A DNA stretch of 64,000 bases, taken from an uncultured Eubacteriales bacterium. GTDB lineage: Bacteria; Bacillota; Clostridia; Oscillospirales; Acutalibacteraceae. The notes beneath the pieces were generated by a model that did no database searches, was not told the DNA's origin, and saw nothing but the letters and a program-made list of their open reading frames with translations. The position numbers and the translations under genes are program-made. The DNA lies in contig CAKSOB010000001.1 in assembly GCA_934476545.1 (NCBI GenBank), positions 62,001 through 126,000 on the forward strand. The letters are read 5' to 3'. Below, one piece after another: positions 17,134 through 24,808 of this stretch. How positions within the stretch are numbered: position 1 is the first letter of the stretch; each line of letters opens with the position of its first letter.

Positions 17134-17574
17134 TCACAGTATGTTTTGCTTTGACAGAATCTGTTGATACAGCTCCGGCAGCCCTGCAATCACACAGTCG
17201 CACACCGTTTCAAAAACGGCTTTTGGGTGGCGATAAGGGTCGGGAATTCCGCCGGACAGCAGTACCCATTGTTCTTCTCGTCCACCTAGGGCAGAAACCG
17301 CCGCAAGGTGCGCTGCTTCCATGCCAACAATTACATCTGCTTGCTGTACCAATTCCGCAGTCAATCGTCGGCGGCGGTGAGCAGTCACATCCACGCCCCG
17401 TTCTTTGCAAACCTCAATAGCGATTACATTTGCCGGTTCGCCCTCTCTCGCCTCTGTTCCGGCACTGGAACAGAAAATTCCCGTGGCACCCCGCTCTTGT
17501 AAAAATGCCCGAAAGAAATATTCCGCCATCACACTGCGGCTGGCATTTCCGGTGCAAATAAATAAAATGTTCAC
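17134..17574 (-). CDS. Low-molecular-weight protein phosphatase family, second copy
   Basis: A 146-residue protein read from a GTG at 17574, which follows AGGAGGG at 5 nt; upstream sequence is the end of the methyltransferase gene. The loop CTGNASRSVMA keeps the nucleophile Cys and the Arg of CX5R but has Ala-Ser where the neighbour has Thr-Cys; the general-acid region IPDPYRHP is kept. It is thus likely active, with specificity different from the paralogue at 16450-16911. It lies 10 nt behind the RlmA-like gene. Confidence 0.82.
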   Translation of the reverse strand: MNILFICTGNASRSVMAEYFFRAFLQERGATGIFCSSAGTEAREGEPANVIAIEVCKERGVDVTAHRRRRLTAELVQQADVIVGMEAAHLAAVSALGGREEQWVLLSGGIPDPYRHPKAVFETVCDCVIAGLPELYQQILSKQNIL

Positions 17575-17584
17575 AGTCGCCCTC

Positions 17585-18412
17585 CTATTTCTTGCGGTAA
17601 ACCAGAAAATCAAAGCCGATTTCCGTTTGCAGCACAGTGGCTTCTGCCAATTTCCGGCTGCCCTCTACCGGTGTTTTCCAATAATAAGGCGTCATGCGAA
17701 ACAGGTTTTGAATCTGCTCCGGGTCAGTCAGGGTCAGTGTTCCTGTCACCGCTTCCCGCTTTACAAAATCAAATCCCTCATAGTCGGTTTCCTTGTAGGC
17801 ATTTTCATAGGGTTTGTCATACAAGACTTCCTTTAATCCATACAAATGCCGCTCTGTGGGTACCGCAAAAATCATGGTGCCGCCGGATTTCAGCACACGG
17901 CAAAATTCCGCTTCCACCATAGGTGCAAACACATTGATCAAACAATCCACACTGTTATCCGCCACAGGAATATGGAAGATACTTGCCACCGCAAATTCGG
18001 CTGTTTTTTGTCGTTTGGCAGCCGCTTTTACTGCAAATTTAGAAATATCAAACCCCATTAAACAAGGGGGTTTTCCGGCAGAACGCAGCCCCTCTTCTAC
18101 GCCACGGAAGTAATAGCCTTCTCCGCAGCCGGCATCTAATATGGTAGGGCTTTGCTGCTCCTTCACTGCTTCCAGCACCAGAGCAACCAATTTCTCTCGA
18201 AACAGCTCGTAGCCGCCGCTCTCTAAAAAGGTTCGACGAGAAGCAACCATTTCCTTGCTGTCGCCGGGGACTTTAGCATGCATTTTATGCACCGGCAGCA
18301 AATGCACATAGCCTTCCTTGGCACGGTCGTAGCTGTGATGCTCCGGACAAACGTACACGCTGTCGGTTTGTTCCAAAGGCGCACCGCACTTTGGACAGAG
18401 AAACAAAGACAT
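17585..18412 (-). CDS. 23S rRNA (guanine-N1)-methyltransferase, RlmA family
   Basis: SAM-dependent methyltransferase of 275 residues. The N-terminal zinc knuckle (CPKCGAPL near residue 6, then C22 and H25/H26) is the RlmA hallmark, followed by the SAM-binding motif ILDAGCGEGYY (about 91-101) and a Rossmann domain. RlmA(I/II) modifies G745/G748 of 23S rRNA; RlmA(II) methylation affects sensitivity to macrolides such as tylosin. Which of the two positions is modified cannot be told. It lies between polA and the two phosphatases in the same orientation. Confidence 0.88.
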   Translation of the reverse strand: MSLFLCPKCGAPLEQTDSVYVCPEHHSYDRAKEGYVHLLPVHKMHAKVPGDSKEMVASRRTFLESGGYELFREKLVALVLEAVKEQQSPTILDAGCGEGYYFRGVEEGLRSAGKPPCLMGFDISKFAVKAAAKRQKTAEFAVASIFHIPVADNSVDCLINVFAPMVEAEFCRVLKSGGTMIFAVPTERHLYGLKEVLYDKPYENAYKETDYEGFDFVKREAVTGTLTLTDPEQIQNLFRMTPYYWKTPVEGSRKLAEATVLQTEIGFDFLVYRKK

Positions 18413-18455
18413 CTTCTTCGCTCCTTTTCCTTAATAAATATAGGCCATCGGGCAA

Positions 18456-21053
18456 TCAACCCTTGGCTTCATACCAGGTTTTGCCTATATTGGCTTCTGC
18501 CACCATTGGAACCGACAGGTTCACTGCCGCTGCCATTTCTTCTTCCAACAGCGCTTTTACCTGCTCTTGTTCTGCAATCGGCGCCTCTACAATCAATTCG
18601 TCATGAACCTGCAAAATCAATCTGGCTCGAAGCTGTTCCTGCCGCAGGCGCTTCTCTACCCGAATCATGGCGATTTTAATAATATCCGCTGCGGTTCCTT
18701 GAATTGGCATATTTCGTGCCACACGCTGCCCGAAACTCCGCAAATTAAAATTAGAGGAGGTCAATTCCGGCAGGTAACGGCGACGACCAAACATGGTTTC
18801 CACATAGCCTTTTTCTTTGGCTTTCTCTACCACATCCTCCATGTAGGTTCTCACCCCATGATAATGATTCAAGTATGCCTTAATATAGTCATCGGCTTCT
18901 TTTCGGGTAACACCGATGTCCTTGGCCAGCGAGAATGCACCGATTCCGTACACAATTCCGAAATTAACCGCTTTGGCACGGCTGCGCATTAACGGCGTCA
19001 CCAACTGCTCCGGTATTTTGAACACCTGCATTGCCGTTTGGGTGTGAATATCATTTTCCTTTCGGAAGGCATCCGTCATAGTTTCATCGTGGGCAAGATC
19101 CGCCAGTACCCGCAATTCAATCTGAGAGTAGTCGGCATCCACCAACACATTTCCCTCTCCCGCCACAAAGAAGCGGCGCAGTTCTCGACCTAGCTCGGTA
19201 CGAACGGGAATATTTTGCAGATTCGGTTCGGTAGAACTGATGCGCCCTGTTCTGGTTTCCGTTTGATTAAAGTTGGAGTGGATGCGTCCATCCGCCGCAA
19301 TTTCTTTTTGCAGTCCGTCACAGTAGGTGGATTTCAGCTTTGCCACAGTTCGATATTCCAAAATGTGCGCTACGATTGGATGGTCGTACCGCAACCCCTC
19401 CAAAACCTCTGCATTGGTGGAATATCCGCTCTTTGTTTTCTTGCCTGCCGGCAGATGCAATTCCTCAAACAAAACCTGCCCCAACTGCTTGGGCGAATTG
19501 ATGTTAAACTCTCGTCCGGCGGCAGTGTAAATTTCCTGCTGCAAGCGGTCAATTTCTCTCTGTAATTCTTTGCCGTAGTCGTCAATGGCTTGTCCGTCTA
19601 CGCCAAACCCAATATTCTCCATGCGTGCCAACACCAGCGCCAGCGGTAATTCCATGGTTTGGAGCAAGGACTCCTGTCCATTGGCTGCGATCTCTCGCTC
19701 CATTGCGTCCACTAAGGATGGTAATACCGCCGCACTTTGCAGGAATGCGGCACAGTCGGCGTCCTCCTCCGGAACAGACACTGCCATGGAAGAAACACCG
19801 TACAAGGCGCAAAGCCGCTCCATGGTATAGTCAGAGGCAGAGGGATTCAGCAGATACCCTGCCAACATGGTGTCCATGCGACAAACCGTTGGGAAAATGC
19901 CCAACTGATCCAACGCCTTATAAACCGGCTTGGAATCGTGGGTTGCCCATGCCAGCTCCTTATCGGTAAACAATGCGGTGAGAAATTCTGTGTTGGGCGA
20001 TACCACCTCCACATGATCTCCCATAGCAAATGCCATCTGTGTAATCTCTCCCGTTTTGGAAAAATCACAAAGGAAGGAACACGTTTTCTTTTCTTGCAAT
20101 TCTTTCAAAAATGCAGGCAAATCGGTGCAATGGACTACGGAAATGCCTGCTTCGGCAGCCGCAGACGATTCCGAGACAGCTTCTCCGATCAGCCCCATTT
20201 TTTCCATCAGCTTAAACAATTCCAGCTTTGCCATCAATGCGCCGGCTTTTTCACGGTCTACCGGACCAATAGCATAGTGGGACAACTCTCGGTCAATGGG
20301 GGCCTCGGTGTAAATTTTTCCCAAATCATAGCTGAGGAACGCGCTGTCCTTTCCTTCGGTCAGCTTTTTCCGCATGGCAGGTTTCAAATCCAGTTCGTCC
20401 AGATGGTCATAAATGTAGCGAATGGAGCCGTATTTTCCAATCAAGTCACTGGCACCCTTTTGCCCAATGCCTGCCACACCGGGAATATTATCGGAGCTAT
20501 CCCCCATCAGCGCTTTGATATCAACGAGCTGCAGCGGTGTCACACCGTATTCCTCTTTGATTTTCTCCTCGTCATACATGGTTGCTTGGGGCTGTCCGAA
20601 CTTTGTAGTTGCCAAGCGCACCGTGACATCGCCGCCAACCAGTTGCAGGCTGTCCCGATCTCCGGTGGCAAGAATACAGCGATTGCCCGTCTGCCGACAG
20701 GTTTCCGCCAAGGTTCCCAAAATATCGTCGGCTTCGTATCCCTCACACTCTACCAAGGTATAGCCCAAATCACGCAGCAATTCCTTCAGGATGGACATTT
20801 GCTGTGCCAGCTCCGGCGGCATTCCTTTTCGAGTTGCCTTGTAGCCGTCGTATACCTTATGGCGGAAGGTCGGCGCTTTCAAATCAAATGCAATCGCCAC
20901 ACCATCCGGCGTTTCTTCCTCCATTATCTTATTCATCATGATCAAAAAACCGTAGATGGCGTTGGTGTATAAGCCGCTTTGCGTTGTAAGCAGCTTGATG
21001 CCGTAATAGGCACGATTGATGATGCTGTTCCCGTCCAGCACAAGTAATTTCAT
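18456..21053 (-). CDS. polA: DNA polymerase I
   Basis: 865-residue family A polymerase for Okazaki-fragment processing and repair. The N-terminal 5' nuclease domain (about 1-290) has the metal-site stretches VLDGNSIINRAYYG and EGYEADDILGTLA. The polymerase domain shows motif A DYSQIELRVLA, motif B RSRAKAVNFGIVYG and motif C QVHDELIVEA. The middle 3'-5' exonuclease-like domain lacks the DxE motif (sequence around LCDFSKTGE), so proofreading is probably lost, as in Bacillus-type PolA. The start has a GAGAGGGG element. It is followed by the RlmA-like gene 43 nt downstream. Confidence 0.97.
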   Translation of the reverse strand: MKLLVLDGNSIINRAYYGIKLLTTQSGLYTNAIYGFLIMMNKIMEEETPDGVAIAFDLKAPTFRHKVYDGYKATRKGMPPELAQQMSILKELLRDLGYTLVECEGYEADDILGTLAETCRQTGNRCILATGDRDSLQLVGGDVTVRLATTKFGQPQATMYDEEKIKEEYGVTPLQLVDIKALMGDSSDNIPGVAGIGQKGASDLIGKYGSIRYIYDHLDELDLKPAMRKKLTEGKDSAFLSYDLGKIYTEAPIDRELSHYAIGPVDREKAGALMAKLELFKLMEKMGLIGEAVSESSAAAEAGISVVHCTDLPAFLKELQEKKTCSFLCDFSKTGEITQMAFAMGDHVEVVSPNTEFLTALFTDKELAWATHDSKPVYKALDQLGIFPTVCRMDTMLAGYLLNPSASDYTMERLCALYGVSSMAVSVPEEDADCAAFLQSAAVLPSLVDAMEREIAANGQESLLQTMELPLALVLARMENIGFGVDGQAIDDYGKELQREIDRLQQEIYTAAGREFNINSPKQLGQVLFEELHLPAGKKTKSGYSTNAEVLEGLRYDHPIVAHILEYRTVAKLKSTYCDGLQKEIAADGRIHSNFNQTETRTGRISSTEPNLQNIPVRTELGRELRRFFVAGEGNVLVDADYSQIELRVLADLAHDETMTDAFRKENDIHTQTAMQVFKIPEQLVTPLMRSRAKAVNFGIVYGIGAFSLAKDIGVTRKEADDYIKAYLNHYHGVRTYMEDVVEKAKEKGYVETMFGRRRYLPELTSSNFNLRSFGQRVARNMPIQGTAADIIKIAMIRVEKRLRQEQLRARLILQVHDELIVEAPIAEQEQVKALLEEEMAAAVNLSVPMVAEANIGKTWYEAKG

Positions 21054-21200
21054 ATGTGCGCCCCTCTCTTTTTTCTTTGCTTTTTATTGTACCATATTGC
21101 ACCGTAAAATAAAAGCAAACCGCAAAAAACCAACGAAAAATCCATTGAGGAAACTCCCGGCTCCATTTGTTGTATTTCCCTTGTAACCCATGAAAGTTCT

Positions 21201-21229
21201 TTCAACCCTCCCTCTTATTGTGGTATAAT
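21201..21229 (+). promoter_or_regulatory. Promoter of the V4R-GGDEF pair
   Basis: TTCAAC and TATAAT with a 17-nt spacer; the -10 is preceded by TGG. It is about 43 nt upstream of the start codon of the V4R gene. Confidence 0.6.
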
Positions 21230-21271
21230 GAGATTGATTTTTTTATTTTTCTCAGAAAGGAGTAAATCAAC

Positions 21272-21805
21272 ATGTCAAATATTTTTATGGAAGATCGTTC
21301 GCATCACACTTTTAAGTGGGAAAAACTCGGCAATATTAAAGAAGGTCGAGGTGACCTGGGCGAAGATATGCCTGTCATTATCTATCGGTTGTTGGAATAC
21401 TCCATAAACCACATTCTTGCCGAAGAATACGGTGTAGAGCAAGCAAATGAGCTGTTCCGCAAGGCCGGCTTCTTGGCAGGCACAGAATTTGCAAAAAATA
21501 TGTTGGATCTGACCCAAGAGTTAAGCGGTTTGTTTGCGCAACTGCAACAAGTTATGAAAGACCTTAAAATCGGTATCCTGCGTGTGGAGAGCGTCTCCGA
21601 GCAGGACGGCACCATTTTCCTTACAGTGGCGCAGGACTTGGATTGCAGCGGATTGCCGCCGACCAACGAAGTGGTCTGCAACTATGACGAAGGCTTCATC
21701 TCCGGTATTTTAGAAGCCTACACCAACAAGCCTTACTTTGTGCGAGAGGTAGATTGCTGGGCATCCGGCGACCGTGTTTGCCGCTTCCGCTGCGCTACAG
21801 AGTAA
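21272..21805 (+). CDS. V4R-domain protein (putative small-molecule sensor)
   Basis: A 177-residue soluble protein ending in a V4R (4-vinyl reductase) domain, recognised by the C-terminal stretch YDEGFISGILEAYTNKPYFVREVDC followed by CWASGDRVCRFRC-like cysteines. V4R domains bind small hydrophobic ligands and occur in sensors and in chlorophyll-pathway and methanogenesis-linked proteins. The first about 100 residues are helical and resemble the N-terminal part of other V4R sensors. AAAGGAG precedes the ATG. It lies 30 nt upstream of a diguanylate cyclase, so I infer that it feeds a signal into c-di-GMP synthesis. The ligand is unknown. Confidence 0.8.
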   Translation: MSNIFMEDRSHHTFKWEKLGNIKEGRGDLGEDMPVIIYRLLEYSINHILAEEYGVEQANELFRKAGFLAGTEFAKNMLDLTQELSGLFAQLQQVMKDLKIGILRVESVSEQDGTIFLTVAQDLDCSGLPPTNEVVCNYDEGFISGILEAYTNKPYFVREVDCWASGDRVCRFRCATE

Positions 21806-21835
21806 GAATTTCCCATTTTTAGAAAGCAGGTTCCT

Positions 21836-23089
21836 ATGGATAAAACACCAGAAATTCTGTTTGCGTACTTAAAAGATATTTTATATCACCCATCCCGTGC
21901 CAAGCTGAACTTGGAGGAACTTTCACCCGATTATCGAAAGCTGGGACAGGGACTCCAATGTTTGGCAGATTGGGTAAAGGAATCCAACGAGTTTGCGCAA
22001 GCCCTTGCCAAGGGAGATTTGTCAAAAACACCACCCTCTGTGGAAAATATGTTGGCTGCGCCCATGAAATCCTTGCAGGCTTCCTTGCGCCATTTGGCAT
22101 GGCAGACCCAACAGGTTGCCAAGGGGGACTTAACGCAACGGGTAGACTTTATGGGGGAATTCTCCGAAGCCTTTAACACCATGACCGAGCAGCTTGCGGA
22201 ACGGAGACAAGCCTTGACGCAAGAAAAGCAGCGAATCGAAGAAATGAACCACGATTTGAAGCAAAGTCTGGACTTGATGTTAGCGCTGACCAACTACACC
22301 CACAACATGATTTTCGTGATTGCGGTGGAAGACCAAAAACTCTTGCTGCAAAATCAGCCGGCGGAATGGTTCTGCCAAACCAATCCGGACAATGCCAAGC
22401 TGCTGTGGAATCATCTCATCAAGGAGCGCCCTGCGGAGGATGGTCATTCTTTGGTGTGGGAGTTTGCCCTCCCTACCGAAACACCGGAAGAATTTATCTT
22501 TTACAGCGCAGAATCCTACTCCATTAACTGGGCGGGAACCCCTGCCATCGTACATATGTTGATGGACGATACCCAACGAAAGAAAAAGGAAAACCTCATC
22601 TACAAGATGGCATATGTTGACCCGCTTACCGGATTGAACAACCGTCGATACGGTGTGGAGCAAATAGAGCGGCTGAAAAAAGCCAATAAGCCGTTCCTGC
22701 TCACCATGGTGGATGTAGACTATCTGAAATATTGCAACGATACCTTTGGGCATGAAAAAGGCGACGAGTACCTAAAAAATATTGCCAGTTTGCTGTCCAC
22801 CTTACGGTGTGACGTTTGCCGTGTAGGCGGAGATGAATTTTATTTGCTGGCAGAAGGCGAAGATTTAGAGCGGCACGACCAACAGATCAGCCACTTGCGG
22901 GATTTACTGATGCAGCAAAAGGGAACGCCTTACCCTCAAAGTTTCAGCTTCGGTACCGTTGCGGTTGGCAGCCACGATCAATCTCCGGTGGAGTGCATTC
23001 TGCGGGAAGCCGACCGGAAAATGTACGCCTATAAACGTGCTAACGACCAGTCTTTATCTAATTTGAAGCGCCAAGACAATCGGATATAG
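21836..23089 (+). CDS. Soluble diguanylate cyclase (HAMP/PAS-like + GGDEF)
   Basis: 417 residues without membrane segment. Around residues 60-125 two copies of an xxxAKGDL(S/T) pattern resemble HAMP-type linkers, followed by a coiled coil (about 125-150), a PAS-like region (about 155-250) and a GGDEF domain with YVDPLTGLNNRR, FGHEKGDEYL and the active-site motif RVGGDEF. No EAL or HD-GYP domain. No clear RxxD inhibitory site precedes the active site. It should make c-di-GMP in the cytoplasm. Its ribosome binding site is weak, consistent with coupling to the V4R gene 30 nt upstream. Confidence 0.87.
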   Translation: MDKTPEILFAYLKDILYHPSRAKLNLEELSPDYRKLGQGLQCLADWVKESNEFAQALAKGDLSKTPPSVENMLAAPMKSLQASLRHLAWQTQQVAKGDLTQRVDFMGEFSEAFNTMTEQLAERRQALTQEKQRIEEMNHDLKQSLDLMLALTNYTHNMIFVIAVEDQKLLLQNQPAEWFCQTNPDNAKLLWNHLIKERPAEDGHSLVWEFALPTETPEEFIFYSAESYSINWAGTPAIVHMLMDDTQRKKKENLIYKMAYVDPLTGLNNRRYGVEQIERLKKANKPFLLTMVDVDYLKYCNDTFGHEKGDEYLKNIASLLSTLRCDVCRVGGDEFYLLAEGEDLERHDQQISHLRDLLMQQKGTPYPQSFSFGTVAVGSHDQSPVECILREADRKMYAYKRANDQSLSNLKRQDNRI

Positions 23090-23195
23090 CGTTCCGTTTG
23101 ATCTGTCATGATTTGACCAAAAAGCAATCATTCCGAAAAATCACTGTTCTTCTTTTATTTTTCTGGAAATTTCGACGAATTCCATGAAAAAACAG

Positions 23196-23225
23196 TAGAC
23201 ACCAATGTCCCACTAGTGGTAAAAT
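23196..23225 (+). promoter_or_regulatory. Promoter with adjacent palindrome, membrane GGDEF gene
   Basis: TAGACA and TAAAAT with an 18-nt spacer. The 10-bp perfect palindrome CCACTAGTGG (23210-23219) ends at the -10 hexamer, an operator-like position. Confidence 0.55.
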
Positions 23226-23307
23226 ATCCTTACAAAACTAAAACCAATTCTTATTTTTAAACTTTTACTTTTCTTAGATCACTCCATTAAATGCTAGGAG
23301 GGATTTT

Positions 23308-24723
23308 ATGGAGAACCACACCCCGCAATCGGAGTATCCCGACAAAAAACGACCAAAGGCTCTTCGGGATATCAGCATTCGTGCGTTTAACGGTTGGATG
23401 ATCACCATTGCCTGTATTTTATTTGCATTACTCCTATCCTTTATCATCCACATGATCGTACGCTATAATGCCATGATCAAAGCCAGTGACGACTACATCG
23501 CTGCGGAATCGGATGCCGCAATGCTGCACAGCGCATCTGATTATCTCACCGAAGAAGTTCGTCTTTTTGCCATCAATATGGATTTGAAACATATAAACAA
23601 CTACTTTCATGAAGTAAATATTACCAAGCGACGGGAACATGCTTTGGAGGAGTTGCAAAATCACTCGGTGGACGATGACACCAAGCGTTCTTTAGAGGAT
23701 GCTTTAAAAAACTCCAACAAATTGATTCAGCAGGAAATCTATTCCATGAAGCTGATTGCTGTTGCCAACAACTACAAAAAAGGCGATCTGCCCGAGGAGG
23801 TACAATCGGCAACACTTACCGCTGATGATGCCGCTCTTACTCCGAAAGAACAGATTAAAAAAGGACAACTGCTGGTCTTTGATCAAAGTTATCAGGATGC
23901 GAAACAACATATCACAACTCAATTGGATACCTTTACAGATCGTATTCTTTCTACTATGCAGTATCGGCAAGAAAAATGTATGAATTCCTTGCACCTTTCT
24001 ATTATTTTAGTGATTATTTTCGTTTCTCTGCTGTTCATCATGAACATGATAACCTTTCTTGTTATCACCTTGTTGGTTGTTCATCCGCTAAAAGTATATA
24101 TTCATTGCATTGAGGATAAAAAGCTGTTTGAGGTGACCGGTGCATCTGAGTTTAAGTACATGGCGGTTACCTATAATAACATCTATGAATTGAATTCCGC
24201 TAACGAAGCCATGCTGCGCTACAAGGCAGAGCATGACCCACTCACCGGTATTTTGAATCGGGAGTCCTTCTTCCAACTGCAAGCCATGATGAAGAACTCT
24301 TCCCATCCGGTAGCACTGCTCCTAGCCGATGTAGACGAATTTAAGCAAATCAACGATACCTACGGACATGAAATGGGTGACGAGGTTCTGAAAAAGATTG
24401 CCCACAGCTTGAAAGCCACGTTCCGTTCCAGTGACTACTGTATACGGATTGGCGGCGATGAATTTGCCATGCTGCTGATGGATATGCAGTTCTCTGACCA
24501 AGATTTGATTCGCAGAAAAATCACCTATCTCAATGGTATGCTAAAAAATCCAGACGATAATTTACCGTCTACCTCTTTATCTATCGGTGTAGCATTTTCT
24601 GAGCATGGGTATAGAGATGACCTCTATACCCATGCAGACAGCGTCCTCTATGAAGTAAAGGAACACGGACGCTGCGGATGCGCATTCTATCATCCACACA
24701 AAATAGAATCCTATATCAAATAA
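23308..24723 (+). CDS. Membrane-anchored diguanylate cyclase
   Basis: A 471-residue protein with a membrane segment at about 32-52, an extracytoplasmic helical sensor region (about 55-225), a second segment at about 228-258 and a cytoplasmic GGDEF domain (about 300-465) with HDPLTGILNRESFF, GHEMGDEVLKKIA and the intact motif RIGGDEF. The outer part resembles four-helix-bundle sensors by its helical character only. It lies close to, but is probably transcribed apart from, the V4R-GGDEF pair. GGAGG precedes the ATG. No degrading phosphodiesterase is in the window. Confidence 0.88.
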   Translation: MENHTPQSEYPDKKRPKALRDISIRAFNGWMITIACILFALLLSFIIHMIVRYNAMIKASDDYIAAESDAAMLHSASDYLTEEVRLFAINMDLKHINNYFHEVNITKRREHALEELQNHSVDDDTKRSLEDALKNSNKLIQQEIYSMKLIAVANNYKKGDLPEEVQSATLTADDAALTPKEQIKKGQLLVFDQSYQDAKQHITTQLDTFTDRILSTMQYRQEKCMNSLHLSIILVIIFVSLLFIMNMITFLVITLLVVHPLKVYIHCIEDKKLFEVTGASEFKYMAVTYNNIYELNSANEAMLRYKAEHDPLTGILNRESFFQLQAMMKNSSHPVALLLADVDEFKQINDTYGHEMGDEVLKKIAHSLKATFRSSDYCIRIGGDEFAMLLMDMQFSDQDLIRRKITYLNGMLKNPDDNLPSTSLSIGVAFSEHGYRDDLYTHADSVLYEVKEHGRCGCAFYHPHKIESYIK

Positions 24724-24737
24724 GAACATCTGTAAAC

Positions 24738-24783
24738 AAAGAGCGGTCCGCTCCCAATTTGGGGAGCAGACCGCTCTTTTTCT
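24738..24783 (+). terminator. Strong bidirectional terminator between the GGDEF gene and thrS
   Basis: Hairpin AAAGAGCGGTC-GCTCCC / GGGAGC-GACCGCTCTTT followed by TTTT on the plus strand. It can also end thrS transcripts from the other side, though with a weaker T run. Confidence 0.85.
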
Positions 24784-24808
24784 TTTATTCTGTTAACTGC
24801 ACTCGAAC

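Noticed and set aside
19737..20972. 411-residue open frame opposite polA
   Set aside because: Lies wholly inside polA, with unusual composition and no ribosome binding site.
21806..24723. c-di-GMP riboswitch near the GGDEF genes
   Set aside because: No GEMM core words (such as ACGCAAAG with a following CC-rich loop) were found in the leaders.
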